Shown here: piece by piece, positions 1-8,023 of the stretch
Layout: every line of letters begins with the position of its first letter
Numbering within the stretch: position 1 is the first letter of the stretch
NCBI GenBank assembly: GCA_024695315.1
Contig: JAILIJ010000086.1
Location: 1 to 18,729 of the forward strand
DNA from: Bacteroidaceae bacterium
GTDB taxonomy: Bacteria > Bacteroidota > Bacteroidia > Bacteroidales > Bacteroidaceae
DNA: 18,729 nucleotides
Direction of reading: 5' to 3'
Translations under genes and position numbers: made by a program
The notes under the pieces: generated by a model
The model's database searches: none
The model's input: only the letters and a program-made list of their open reading frames with translations
Told to the model about the DNA's origin: nothing

Positions 1-1571
1 CGCTCTATTGAATCTACAGCAGAATTTCTCTTTACAGGAATAACTCCCTTTGACGTATTCGTAGCAATCCACATACGCCCCTCATACTTACAAATATCAC
101 CGGCGGTATAAGTCATAACTGAAGAATAAGGAGCGATACTATCATATTCAACCCAGTTTTCATATAACTCCCAATTTTCATTACATTCTACTTCATTATA
201 ACAAGGACTATCTGGCCAACGTGCCTCTTCCATCTCATAGTATTTATCCCCAACACGATTTATCCAATCATATACATGACTCAGAATATTCTCCTCAGAG
301 AAAACCTTCTTATCACGCAATTCAAAATAACGCTGACGCTCATCCTCATAGTAGTACTTATTTACGAATAAAAATGGCCCCTGAGTAATAATTGATTTGC
401 TATGAATAGCTGGAGAATAGAATCCGTATAGAGTCAACCCAAGAATCTGGTCTAAGTCATAAGGCGTAACAGTCCACCTGGCACCATCATAAGTAAACCA
501 CTGCCAATTCTTAATGGTACCATCTCCATTCATGCAAATTTTATAAAAAACATAATAATCGAGAAGTCCCTCAACATCATAACGCTTCTCAAACTCCGTT
601 CTAAAATCTTCTTCAGAAATTCCTAATGAGTCCATATCAAACAACTCTTGATAATAGTTACTCATATTAACTATGGAAGCTTTTGTTTGAGCCGTACGAC
701 GTTTTATCTCCTTCAAATCTTCACTATCAGTAGGAATATTATAGTATACAGAATTTTCATCCATCAACTCCTTAGGACTATCTCCGTCATATACATTATT
801 ATTCATCGTATATAAAGTATCAGGATTACGAACCTCAAAAGATGTCCATTCTATGTTACCTTGAAAAATGTAGCTATTACGCAAATTACCATCTAAATGA
901 ATATGCTGACTCTTACGCTTTTTCATATTCATATTCTTGCGACTCTTCTTTAACTGCCACGCGAATAGACCATAAAATTTTCCATTGAGATATACAGCAC
1001 ATGGGAATCCGTCAGGGTAACAACGAGCTTTATCATTCTCCTTATCATATCCTCCACGCACCCAATATGGATCGCGATCAGCTACAACATCGTCAAAAAG
1101 TTTATAGCCTATTTCCCCAATACCTCTCGTAAAATCAGTATAGAAAGCCTTAAAATGAAACATATCCTGGTCCACCCAGTTACCAATACTAATTTCTGTA
1201 GTATTATCTTCAGACCAGTTTGTCTCACAAAATACCGCGGAGAAGCATTTTTTAGGGAAACGTATTGAATAATTACCCTGTCCTCGTAATATAATATGTT
1301 TTCTGAAATAATGTCCATTGTCATCCAGAACCTCCAAATAACCAAGACGTTTTACATTTCGATTCTGAGGCATAGTACTTACCCCCTCAATATTGAGATA
1401 TGCCATCCCTGGTGTCTCAATAGAAATTTTCGCATCACTACTTAAATCCTTATATTCTAAAGAATCATAAAAATGCTTTTTAACGGAACTGAAAGATGCC
1501 CTCCAGTCCTCACCATAAGTTGAAATAAAAAAGCTACACAATAATAAAAAACAAAATAATTTCCTTGTCAT
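1..1571 (-). CDS. Secreted CotH-kinase-like protein with carbohydrate-binding-like segment (partial, runs off left edge)
   Basis: The frame is open from the ATG at 1571 to the window edge (523 codons, no stop). Residues 1-20 form a signal peptide (MTRKLFC..., hydrophobic core, then YGEDW). RGQGNYSIRFPKK at 96-108 matches the CotH pattern in which a strand RG-x-(S/N) is followed by PKK. YLNGKFYGLF begins at 194. NGDGTIKN (348-355) and PYDLD (370-374) correspond to the conserved CotH catalytic and metal-binding aspartates (D350, D372, D374). A segment at about 488-503 (YTAGD, KYEGRMW) resembles the ChiC/CBM5-12 fold that binds polysaccharide. CotH proteins are atypical extracellular kinases, known from Bacillus spore coats and common in secreted multidomain proteins. 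Here the protein would act in the periplasm or outside the cell; its substrate cannot be read from the sequence. It starts 62 bases after menD with no clear promoter. The C-terminal part is outside the window. Confidence 0.82.
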   Translation of the reverse strand, partial: MTRKLFCFLLLCSFFISTYGEDWRASFSSVKKHFYDSLEYKDLSSDAKISIETPGMAYLNIEGVSTMPQNRNVKRLGYLEVLDDNGHYFRKHIILRGQGNYSIRFPKKCFSAVFCETNWSEDNTTEISIGNWVDQDMFHFKAFYTDFTRGIGEIGYKLFDDVVADRDPYWVRGGYDKENDKARCYPDGFPCAVYLNGKFYGLFAWQLKKSRKNMNMKKRKSQHIHLDGNLRNSYIFQGNIEWTSFEVRNPDTLYTMNNNVYDGDSPKELMDENSVYYNIPTDSEDLKEIKRRTAQTKASIVNMSNYYQELFDMDSLGISEEDFRTEFEKRYDVEGLLDYYVFYKICMNGDGTIKNWQWFTYDGARWTVTPYDLDQILGLTLYGFYSPAIHSKSIITQGPFLFVNKYYYEDERQRYFELRDKKVFSEENILSHVYDWINRVGDKYYEMEEARWPDSPCYNEVECNENWELYENWVEYDSIAPYSSVMTYTAGDICKYEGRMWIATNTSKGVIPVKRNSAVDSIE

Positions 1572-1633
1572 TCTATATTCTATTCATTTCAGCAGTTATC
1601 ATAAAAAAGTAAACGTTCATTCCATGTTGCTCA

Positions 1634-3238
1634 TCAGAAATTGTGCGTATTGACGTCAAATATACGAACATCTTTGCATTTCACATCTATGAAATCTAAA
1701 AAAGATGATTTATACTCTTCAAAATTATCAGCTTTGTAATATTTACAACCACATTCTTTTGCAATTCCCTCTGCAGAAGTAATATGAGAAGCAGCAATAC
1801 TCTTTTCCAAATATGGAGAGGAAGATAAGCCTGGAAGTCCATTAAAAATTTGTCCCCCACAATTATTTATAATCAAAATTCTAAGAGGAGTTGAATGGGG
1901 TTCTGATTTCACCATATTATTCCATAAAGCATTTTGATCATAAAAGAAACTCAAATCACCTGTGAGAAGTATTGTTGGTTTTCCGCTACCTATCCAATAA
2001 CCAACAGCAGCAGAAACACTTCCCTCAATGCCATTAATGCCCCTATTGCAATAAATAGGATTCTTTCCCTTAAATACCTTCTGAACTTTACGTACCATGG
2101 AACTATTAGCTACCTGAATAGTCCATTCATCTGAAAGATTCTCGAATAAAGTCTCAAGGTATGGCATCTTTTCCGAAACTATATCACGTTTCCAATCTTT
2201 TCCGAAATCAGATGAAACATATTTGTATTCATATGTTTCCAATAACATTAGAAAGTCAACTGGAGAAGTCTGTATTAAAAATGTCAGACTTTGAAACGTA
2301 TCAGCAATATCGCCAGTCATATTGATCTCAATATGTTGATCTGGCTTATTAACACGAAAGTATTTCTTTAGACGCTTTGAAACAATATGTCCACCTATCG
2401 TTATTAACAAATCTGGTGTCTGAGGATTATGTTCTGATAATAAATCATCAAAATGCTCCACTACATTATTTCTTAGTTCATCAGAAATATGAACATTCGA
2501 TAAATTCTCAGCGAGAATACACCACCCTTTTTTTGCCAAAGATGATAAATATGGAGCACACAATTGTAGTTCCTCTGGAAGCATCTGCCCAATAACTATC
2601 ATAGGGCGTACTGTATGCTCTACTATAGAATTGAATTTTTCGGATAAACTCAAATCTTTTGATTGACGACAAAATCTAATTAATCTTTCCTCTGGTAGTG
2701 ATGTTGCTGTGAAATCAAACATCGGTTCTGTAATAGGAACATTAACATGAACAGGCCCTAAAGTCTTATGCATCACAATAAGAGCCTCGTTTATCAATCT
2801 GTTACAATACCATCGCTCCTCGTCATCACGCGGTTCTGGTAAGGAAACAGACTTATTTATGAATCCCTTAAAGGCTTCAGGTTGCTTCATAGTCTGTCCA
2901 TCCATCTGCCCAATCCACATCTCAGGCCTATCAGCTGTAATAACAAAAAGAGGGAGAGGTCTATAATAAGCTTCCACAACTGCTGGGGCAAGATTAACAA
3001 CAGCAGACCCACTAGTACAACATACTGCAACAGGCTTTCCCCCATTAGCCTCAATAAGTCCAAGAGCAATAAATCCGGCACTACGCTCATCAGTTACCTC
3101 ATAGCACTCCATAGACGCAGCTTTGAAATTATGCACCAATGCCGCGTTACGGCTTCCAGGACTGACAACAACCTTACGTATGTCTGCCTTAAGCATGAGT
3201 GAAGTAAGCTGTTGAATATTTATTTTAGTACTGAACAT
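1634..3238 (-). CDS. menD: MenD, SEPHCHC synthase (menaquinone biosynthesis)
   Basis: Thiamine-diphosphate enzyme that joins isochorismate with 2-oxoglutarate (loss of CO2) to give 2-succinyl-5-enolpyruvyl-6-hydroxy-3-cyclohexene-1-carboxylate, in the cytoplasm. It has 534 residues, close to the usual MenD length. The N-terminal Pyr domain carries VSPGSRNAAL (25-34) and TDERSAGFIALG (49-60), with the ThDP-activating glutamate at E51. A TSGSAVVNLAP motif and a TADRPE motif follow, as in known MenD proteins. The PP domain has GDLSFFYDQNALW starting at G427, the MenD version of the ThDP/Mg motif. The ATG at 3238 lies inside the end of menF (overlap of 19 bases), which suggests translational coupling. 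In many Bacteroidetes menB/C/E follow; here a CotH gene follows instead. Confidence 0.96.
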   Translation of the reverse strand: MFSTKINIQQLTSLMLKADIRKVVVSPGSRNAALVHNFKAASMECYEVTDERSAGFIALGLIEANGGKPVAVCCTSGSAVVNLAPAVVEAYYRPLPLFVITADRPEMWIGQMDGQTMKQPEAFKGFINKSVSLPEPRDDEERWYCNRLINEALIVMHKTLGPVHVNVPITEPMFDFTATSLPEERLIRFCRQSKDLSLSEKFNSIVEHTVRPMIVIGQMLPEELQLCAPYLSSLAKKGWCILAENLSNVHISDELRNNVVEHFDDLLSEHNPQTPDLLITIGGHIVSKRLKKYFRVNKPDQHIEINMTGDIADTFQSLTFLIQTSPVDFLMLLETYEYKYVSSDFGKDWKRDIVSEKMPYLETLFENLSDEWTIQVANSSMVRKVQKVFKGKNPIYCNRGINGIEGSVSAAVGYWIGSGKPTILLTGDLSFFYDQNALWNNMVKSEPHSTPLRILIINNCGGQIFNGLPGLSSSPYLEKSIAASHITSAEGIAKECGCKYYKADNFEEYKSSFLDFIDVKCKDVRIFDVNTHNF

Positions 3239-4233
3239 ATAGTCTGCAATTTAGATTCCGTCTCATTCCATTCGCTATCCACATTAGAATCAGGTAATAT
3301 GCCACCTCCAGCATATAAGGTTACTTTGCCATTCTTAAAATGTGCACAGCGAATATTAACATAGAGATTAGTTTCTCCCTTTGTATCTAGTACGCCAACT
3401 ACTCCAGAATAGTAGCAGCGGTCATATGGTTCTGTATTTAGTATGAACTTTTTAGCTTCATCCTTTGGCATACCACAAACAGCGGGTGTTGGATGAAGAA
3501 GTTCTATAAACTTGGCAGGACTTACAGAAGATAATGGTGAAAAGTGAAATTCTGTCTTCAGATGAGCAAGATGTCCTGCACGAGAAGTATAAGGTCCTTC
3601 CTCCTCAAGGACTGATAAATATGGAGCAAGAGTATTGCGAATATAACGTGCAACAATAGCTTGCTCTTCCTTGTTCTTGTCAGACCATTCAAGGTATTCC
3701 GCAAACGGCATAGTCCCCGCCAATGCTACAGTACGATAATGAGAGTGACTTCCTGATAAAAGAATTTCTGGAGTAGAACCTATCCATGTTCCCTCTTCTT
3801 GTGTGTGACACAAATACACCATAGCCCTAGGATATTTCTCACATGCCTTGATAAAGACAGATAATTCATCTCCCTCATACGTTCCTTCAATCTTGCGAGA
3901 TAGAACTAATTTTGAGAAATCAGAATTTACAGCATCGTGAAACTTGCTAAAGACTTCCGTATATTCTGTTTTATCGCCATCATATACCTCCGCACGAAAA
4001 GGTTTTACCTCATTCTTCAAATGGTCAACGGTTAGATTCAAACACACATCTGGACGAATCATCAAAACAGGATGTTCCATAGTAGTCTCGAAAGGTATCA
4101 AAACAAAGCCATGATACTTTTCAAGTTCATCATATCGAAGAAACCTCTGCACCGAACCTGTAGTTTGTGCTATCAAGTATACCTCATCCACATACGGAAG
4201 GCGCATAAGTCCAAAATTTAAGTAAGGAATCAT
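3220..4233 (-). CDS. menF: Isochorismate synthase, menaquinone-specific (chorismate-binding family)
   Basis: Converts chorismate to isochorismate, the entry step of the classical menaquinone pathway, using Mg2+. The product has 337 residues, shorter than E. coli MenF (about 430) because the N-terminal region is reduced, as is usual in Bacteroidetes copies. The chorismate-binding domain is intact. SKLVLSRK has the conserved lysine K108 that activates water. GSTPEILLSG, the HPTPAVCG stretch, EPYDRCYYSGVVG, and the C-terminal GGGILPDSNVDSEWNETESK with its Mg-binding acids are all present. Isochorismate synthase is preferred over anthranilate or aminodeoxychorismate synthase because menD is directly downstream and overlaps by 19 bases. 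It starts 3 bases after the thioesterase stop, so the three genes are probably one transcript. Confidence 0.95.
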   Translation of the reverse strand: MIPYLNFGLMRLPYVDEVYLIAQTTGSVQRFLRYDELEKYHGFVLIPFETTMEHPVLMIRPDVCLNLTVDHLKNEVKPFRAEVYDGDKTEYTEVFSKFHDAVNSDFSKLVLSRKIEGTYEGDELSVFIKACEKYPRAMVYLCHTQEEGTWIGSTPEILLSGSHSHYRTVALAGTMPFAEYLEWSDKNKEEQAIVARYIRNTLAPYLSVLEEEGPYTSRAGHLAHLKTEFHFSPLSSVSPAKFIELLHPTPAVCGMPKDEAKKFILNTEPYDRCYYSGVVGVLDTKGETNLYVNIRCAHFKNGKVTLYAGGGILPDSNVDSEWNETESKLQTICSVLK

Positions 4234-4236
4234 ATA

Positions 4237-4653
4237 TTAGTCTAAGATTCTATTTTCAACTCTTTCTGTTGACAACAACTTTCCATCCTCTCCTATCACA
4301 TCAATATTCCATATATGACTTGTGCGTCCACAATGGATGACCGTACCCCTTCCATATACTTTTCCCTCATGAGCAGACATAGAAATGTGATTACCAGAAA
4401 CCTGTACTCCACAAACCTTCTTGTTATTATCATAATTGATAAGATGGAGAGACCCCGCACCAGCAAGCGTTTCTGCAAGAGCCAAAGATGCTCCACCATG
4501 AAGAATTCCAAAATACTGACGTGTAGCAGGACCAATAGGCATCTCCGCCATAGCAAAGTCGTCATCACTTGGTAAAAACTTAATACCTAATGCCTCAATC
4601 ATAGTTCCTTTTAGCTTTGCATTAAGCATTTCGCATTCTTTTTCTGTAAACAT
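4237..4653 (-). CDS. Hotdog-fold thioesterase, PaaI family; probable DHNA-CoA thioesterase (MenI role)
   Basis: Small hotdog-fold acyl-CoA thioesterase of 138 residues. The PaaI/4HBT signature is visible: YFGILHGGASLALAET (48-62), with H52-G53-G54 at the start of the hotdog helix and E61 as probable catalytic acid. A beta-sheet half with NHISMSAHEGKVYGRG follows. The family hydrolyses aryl- or acyl-CoA. Its place directly before menF and menD (3-base gap) makes hydrolysis of 1,4-dihydroxy-2-naphthoyl-CoA in menaquinone synthesis the best guess. That substrate is inferred from position only, so no symbol is assigned. There are 72 bases between the upstream ygjP-like gene and the ATG at 4653, enough for a separate promoter, but no clear TAnnTTTG box was found (only TACTATTTG, one base too long). 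Confidence 0.9.
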   Translation of the reverse strand: MFTEKECEMLNAKLKGTMIEALGIKFLPSDDDFAMAEMPIGPATRQYFGILHGGASLALAETLAGAGSLHLINYDNNKKVCGVQVSGNHISMSAHEGKVYGRGTVIHCGRTSHIWNIDVIGEDGKLLSTERVENRILD

Positions 4654-4708
4654 CCGTATCTCTTTTATGGGTTTTTATATTATCCTTACCAAATAGTAAA
4701 TGACAGAA

Positions 4709-4725
4709 ATGCAATAATCTTGCAT
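4709..4725 (-). repeat. Perfect 6-bp inverted repeat right after the ygjP-like stop codon
   Basis: ATGCAA-GATTA-TTGCAT on the minus strand, starting with the base after the TAG at 4726-4728. A short, T-rich stretch (TTCTGTCATTT) follows. It could be a weak terminator or an operator ahead of the thioesterase-men block. The stem is only six pairs and AT-rich, so no function is claimed. Confidence 0.35.
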
Positions 4726-5268
4726 CTATGCCGTATTATATTTTCTTAATTCATGCCGTAGTGCCTTAGCCTGTCCATTAGTAACCTCATCCATCAAATG
4801 CCAAAAAGCTTCTGAATGATCATGGTGAACCGTATGGCACAACTCATGTAAAATGACATAATCAATAAGATGTTCCGGCACTCTCATCAAATAAAGTGAG
4901 AGATTAATGCTATTAGTTCCCGAACAGGAGCCCCATCTTGTCTTAGAAGATTGGATTTTCAAGTCCTTATATTCAAAGCCAAACATATAAGCTAACTCAG
5001 CCACCCTTCGTGGTAAAAAAGTCTTTGCTTGCTTTCTCAGCTCTCTAATCTCCTCATCTGTTGTTTGATGGCGGTTTAGAACTTCATTCCTCTTATTTAT
5101 AAGCTGAGGTCTAAATTTATCTATAGCCCCTTTTATGTCCCCACTCGTAGCATAAGGCGGAACAGTAACGCGCAAACCGTCAACTACAGGGCGCATGATG
5201 ACTCTACGTGCTCTGGGGTTGACGGTTATAATTATATTTCCGAAATCAGGATCAGAATAATTAGGCAT
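4726..5268 (-). CDS. YgjP-like (WLM/SprT-type) zinc metallopeptidase domain protein
   Basis: 180-residue protein of the YgjP-like metallopeptidase family (formerly DUF45). The zinc-binding motif is HELCH at 141-145, with a likely third ligand H151 in HHDHSEAFW. Upstream is the family pattern KTRWGSCS followed by INLSLYLMRVP, and LPRRVAELA in the middle. No signal peptide is present, so it is cytoplasmic. The natural substrate of this family is poorly known; E. coli YgjP sits near restriction-like or DNA-protein repair peptidases by fold only. The ATG at 5268 is chosen over a TTG at 5286. It gives a short overlap of 8 bases (ATGCCTAA) with the HIT gene, typical of translational coupling. Confidence 0.88.
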   Translation of the reverse strand: MPNYSDPDFGNIIITVNPRARRVIMRPVVDGLRVTVPPYATSGDIKGAIDKFRPQLINKRNEVLNRHQTTDEEIRELRKQAKTFLPRRVAELAYMFGFEYKDLKIQSSKTRWGSCSGTNSINLSLYLMRVPEHLIDYVILHELCHTVHHDHSEAFWHLMDEVTNGQAKALRHELRKYNTA

Positions 5269-5662
5269 TCTTCTTGAATTCTGCAAAAATCTTATCCGCT
5301 ATCTGCTGCATTTCTTCAGCAGGAAGAGAAAGTTTTGGATTAGCAAAGTTCAAATCCTTTTCACTCTGCATCGGTACAAGATGGATGTGTGCGTGTGGAA
5401 CTTCAAGTCCAAGTACAGCCTGTCCAACTTTTATGCAAGGAAAAGCAGCCTTAATAGCAACCGCAACCTTCTTAGCAAAAATCTGAAATCTACCTATTTC
5501 GTCATCATCCATGTCAAAGATGTAATCAACTTCACGACGTGGAATAACAAGTGTGTGTCCTTTTACAAGTGGATTGATATCCAAAAAGGCATAGAACTCC
5601 TCGTTCTCAGCACACTTATATGAAGGAATTTCACCTTCAGCAATCTTGGTGAACAAACTCAT
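5261..5662 (-). CDS. HIT family protein (HINT-like nucleotide hydrolase)
   Basis: 133-residue histidine-triad protein. The triad HAHIHLVP is at residues 90-97 (H90, H92, H94, with the catalytic histidine being the middle or last of the set by family numbering). The N-terminal part has IPSYKCAENEEFYAFLDI and GHTLVIPRR, standard for HINT/Hit proteins that hydrolyse adenosine phosphoramidates or related nucleotides in the cytoplasm. The stop overlaps the start of the YgjP-like gene by 8 bases, and the start is 29 bases after greA. A strong AAGGAGG lies 7 bases before the ATG. The gene is expected to be transcribed with greA. Confidence 0.95.
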   Translation of the reverse strand: MSLFTKIAEGEIPSYKCAENEEFYAFLDINPLVKGHTLVIPRREVDYIFDMDDDEIGRFQIFAKKVAVAIKAAFPCIKVGQAVLGLEVPHAHIHLVPMQSEKDLNFANPKLSLPAEEMQQIADKIFAEFKKNA

Positions 5663-5669
5663 GAAATAT

Positions 5670-5676
5670 CCTCCTT
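5670..5676 (-). promoter_or_regulatory. Strong Shine-Dalgarno site of the HIT gene
   Basis: AAGGAGG on the minus strand, 7 bases before the ATG at 5662. It is notable because Bacteroidetes genes usually lack a strong SD. It supports the chosen start and suggests efficient translation independent of greA. Confidence 0.7.
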
Positions 5677-5691
5677 GATAAAATGTATTTA

Positions 5692-6162
5692 TTAGTCAAC
5701 AGAAATTTTAGTAATTTGAAGTTTTATAGTACCTCTTGGAATAGTAATTTCTGCGACATCTCCGACCTTCTTTCCGAGAAGTCCCTGAGCAATAGGAGTC
5801 TTAATAGAAATCTTATTCTCTCTCAAATTAGCTTCTCCCTCACTTACAATAGTGTAAACAAGTTTAGAATCATTAGCAAGATTTTTCAACTCTACCTTTG
5901 AGAGAATCTGTACTATATCAGCATTAGCAAGCTTTGATGGGTCGAGAATCTTAGCGTCAGCAAGCTGTGCCTTAAGTTCTGCGATACGAGTCTCAAGTTT
6001 TCCCTGAGCTTCCTTAGCAGCATCATACTCAGCATTTTCAGAAAGGTCGCCCTTTTCACGAGCTTCCGCAATCTGACGGATGACCTCAGGACGGTCAACC
6101 TCTTCCATTTCCTTAATTTGGGCCTTAAGTTTATTGTAGCCCTCCTGTGACATATATGCCAT
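5692..6162 (-). CDS. greA: Transcription elongation factor GreA
   Basis: GreA enters the secondary channel of RNA polymerase and stimulates cleavage of backtracked RNA, rescuing stalled complexes. At 156 residues it has the normal length. The N-terminal coiled coil carries the tip motif AREKGDLSENAEYDAAKE (34-51) with the acidic catalytic residues D39 and E42, equal to D41 and E44 of E. coli. The C-terminal FKBP-like domain has the family pattern SPIA/TPIAQGLLGKKVGD. The ATG at 6162 follows AGAAAGGATATAACT, with a GGA-type RBS. The gene has its own promoter at 6278-6309, and a terminator-like hairpin lies in its leader (see findings). HIT and ygjP-like genes follow closely. Confidence 0.97.
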   Translation of the reverse strand: MAYMSQEGYNKLKAQIKEMEEVDRPEVIRQIAEAREKGDLSENAEYDAAKEAQGKLETRIAELKAQLADAKILDPSKLANADIVQILSKVELKNLANDSKLVYTIVSEGEANLRENKISIKTPIAQGLLGKKVGDVAEITIPRGTIKLQITKISVD

Positions 6163-6216
6163 AGTTATATCCTTTCTATTTTAAAGATTTATAATTCGTG
6201 TTTTAAATAATATCGG

Positions 6217-6252
6217 AAAACAAAAAGAATCCCGACATCAACAAGATGTCGG
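6217..6252 (-). terminator. Intrinsic terminator-like hairpin in the greA leader
   Basis: On the minus strand CCGACATC, loop TTGTT, GATGTCGG: a perfect 8-bp stem, then GATTC and TTTTTGTTTT. It lies after the barrel gene stop (6326) but also downstream of the greA promoter (6278-6309). It may therefore end the barrel transcript, attenuate greA, or both. The U-run begins five bases after the stem, a little later than ideal. Confidence 0.72.
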
Positions 6253-6277
6253 AACCCCTTTCAATCTCTTTCCGCTG

Positions 6278-6309
6278 CAAAGATATGAAGTTTTTTTTTC
6301 CTCTCCAAA
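6278..6309 (-). promoter_or_regulatory. Bacteroidetes-type promoter of greA
   Basis: On the minus strand: TTTG (6309-6306), 20 bases including nine A in a row, then TATCTTTG (6285-6278). This fits the Bacteroidetes housekeeping sigma consensus (TTTG, 19-21 bases, TAnnTTTG) exactly. The expected start is near 6270-6274, giving a greA leader of about 110 bases. Confidence 0.75.
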
Positions 6310-6325
6310 TTTATTGGTAAAAACT

Positions 6326-7990
6326 TTAGAATGTGTAAGCTACACCAATAATAAAGTTTGTACCAAGTGCACGATATCCGTAGAAACGATCATAGTTGGC
6401 ATTAAACAAGTTATCTACATTTCCATATATGCTAAGTGGAATTGGAGAGAACGTATAATGTGCAGAAAGTCCTAAGTCGATAGTTGCAGGGCGCTTATAG
6501 CTTTCAACAGAACTAACACCAGTGGAAGAACTTGGTTTGATAAAAGTCTGCAGTTTCCAGTCAACGCCCATAAAGAATCCTTTAGTAAGGCGGAAATCCA
6601 TATTCCAATCGAAATCGATGACAGGACGAGTCTTTATTACTATATCTTCAACATCTTCATCTACACTCCAAGCATTAAACTGGTTCTTCATACTAAACTT
6701 GAAAACGTCATTATAATTATAAGCTAAATCCAAGTTTACATAGAATCGTCCACCATCAACAAATCGGATGTATGTTGCTGTGTTCTTTTCAGAAATAGGT
6801 GTAAGTTCCGCTCTGTTCTTTACCTTATCATATCCCAAGTTAATATCTCCAGCCCATCCTTTTTCGCTACGGAATCGTAGTCCTAATTTTGCATCCAGTT
6901 GATGAAATTCTGTTTCTATATCATACTCTCCGCTACTAAATCCGACTGTAGGAAGAAAGCAATAAGGATTTATAGCGTTAAAAGTCTTCAAAGAATTGTC
7001 TCCATCATATCCTGCAGCCTGAGCGTATAAATTCACATATTCTGATGCCCTATAATCTACTCGTACATCAGGCGCTACTCCATTGGCTCCGACGAAAAGT
7101 CCTAACTTAAGAGTCCAGTCATAATCATCATACTTATAGTAAGGATGGAAATGTCCGTGAGTATACCCGTTAACTCCATCCATTCCGTATGTACTATGTA
7201 TGACTCCCAAGCCAACATTCAAACTATTTTCCTCATTAAGATATATTCCGCCATCAACATTAGCATGAATGATGCCCTCAGAATATTTATCATTCATATT
7301 AGTGAGATACTTCTGGTTGAAGAAGTTGAATCCAAAGTCACCATTTACACGGAAACTCTCAGATGTATAATCCGTTGTACCTACAGAGACCCCACCAATG
7401 CTATTACGCTGCTTATCCGTTTCCTTTGAGAAAGGCCATTGGTAATTGAACACTTGGCTTTCAAGTCCTAACTTTATATAGAACTCAGACAACCCATGAG
7501 CATATTTTCTATTATAATCTACTCCTGCACGAGTTGTATAGAATCTGCTCTTATAATCTGTTCCATACTTACCAAAATCGTCATTATCAGCACTTCCATT
7601 AAATCCACCTAACGTAATATGAATGCCCAACACATCCTTGGGAGATAAATTTATGCCATAAGCACCACGCAAGTCAAGATTACCACTTGCTCCACCACCA
7701 AGAGCAACGAAGCCCTTCTCAGCACCTTCTCCAACCGTTTCAGACGACATCATATCCACAGGAGTGAATACATACTGCTTAGTCTGCATCAAGGAAGTAG
7801 AATACTTCACGGCATTATGTTTCGCCTGTGACTCTATTACTTCAGGCAATACGTTAATCTTATTAGCATCCTTGACAATAGGTGTAACGCTCGTTTCCAC
7901 CTCAACCGTATTGTCCATCTGTGCCATAGCTGGAACAGCAAGTATTGAAGACAAAGCCAAAGTTCCCAGTTTTGAGATTCTATTTGACAT
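6326..7990 (-). CDS. Outer-membrane beta-barrel protein (TonB-receptor-like barrel without plug)
   Basis: 554 residues. The ATG at 7990 gives a clean signal peptide, MSNRISKLGTLALSSILAVPAMAQ; an in-frame GTG at 8014 would add an acidic N-terminus and is less likely. After cleavage there is a segment of about 60 residues (VEVETSVTPIVKDANKINVLPEV) before the barrel, then alternating amphipathic strands rich in Y, G, N and D to the C-terminal AYTF. The final phenylalanine is the usual signal for BAM-dependent insertion. Strand pairs such as NVDNLFNANYDRFYGYRALG resemble the last barrel turns of TonB-dependent receptors, but no plug domain or SusC-like repeat is present. It begins 33 bases after the TPR gene, so the two are probably one operon. 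Substrate and name are unknown; a pore or assembly partner of the TPR protein is an inference. Confidence 0.85.
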   Translation of the reverse strand: MSNRISKLGTLALSSILAVPAMAQMDNTVEVETSVTPIVKDANKINVLPEVIESQAKHNAVKYSTSLMQTKQYVFTPVDMMSSETVGEGAEKGFVALGGGASGNLDLRGAYGINLSPKDVLGIHITLGGFNGSADNDDFGKYGTDYKSRFYTTRAGVDYNRKYAHGLSEFYIKLGLESQVFNYQWPFSKETDKQRNSIGGVSVGTTDYTSESFRVNGDFGFNFFNQKYLTNMNDKYSEGIIHANVDGGIYLNEENSLNVGLGVIHSTYGMDGVNGYTHGHFHPYYKYDDYDWTLKLGLFVGANGVAPDVRVDYRASEYVNLYAQAAGYDGDNSLKTFNAINPYCFLPTVGFSSGEYDIETEFHQLDAKLGLRFRSEKGWAGDINLGYDKVKNRAELTPISEKNTATYIRFVDGGRFYVNLDLAYNYNDVFKFSMKNQFNAWSVDEDVEDIVIKTRPVIDFDWNMDFRLTKGFFMGVDWKLQTFIKPSSSTGVSSVESYKRPATIDLGLSAHYTFSPIPLSIYGNVDNLFNANYDRFYGYRALGTNFIIGVAYTF

Positions 7991-8023
7991 CAAAAGATTT
8001 ATTATTTTTTCCACTGTCTACTT

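Noticed and set aside
7991..8014. GTG start that extends the barrel protein by 8 residues
   Set aside because: The extension adds an acidic residue (MEKIINLL) before the signal peptide; the ATG at 7990 is better. The choice is not certain.
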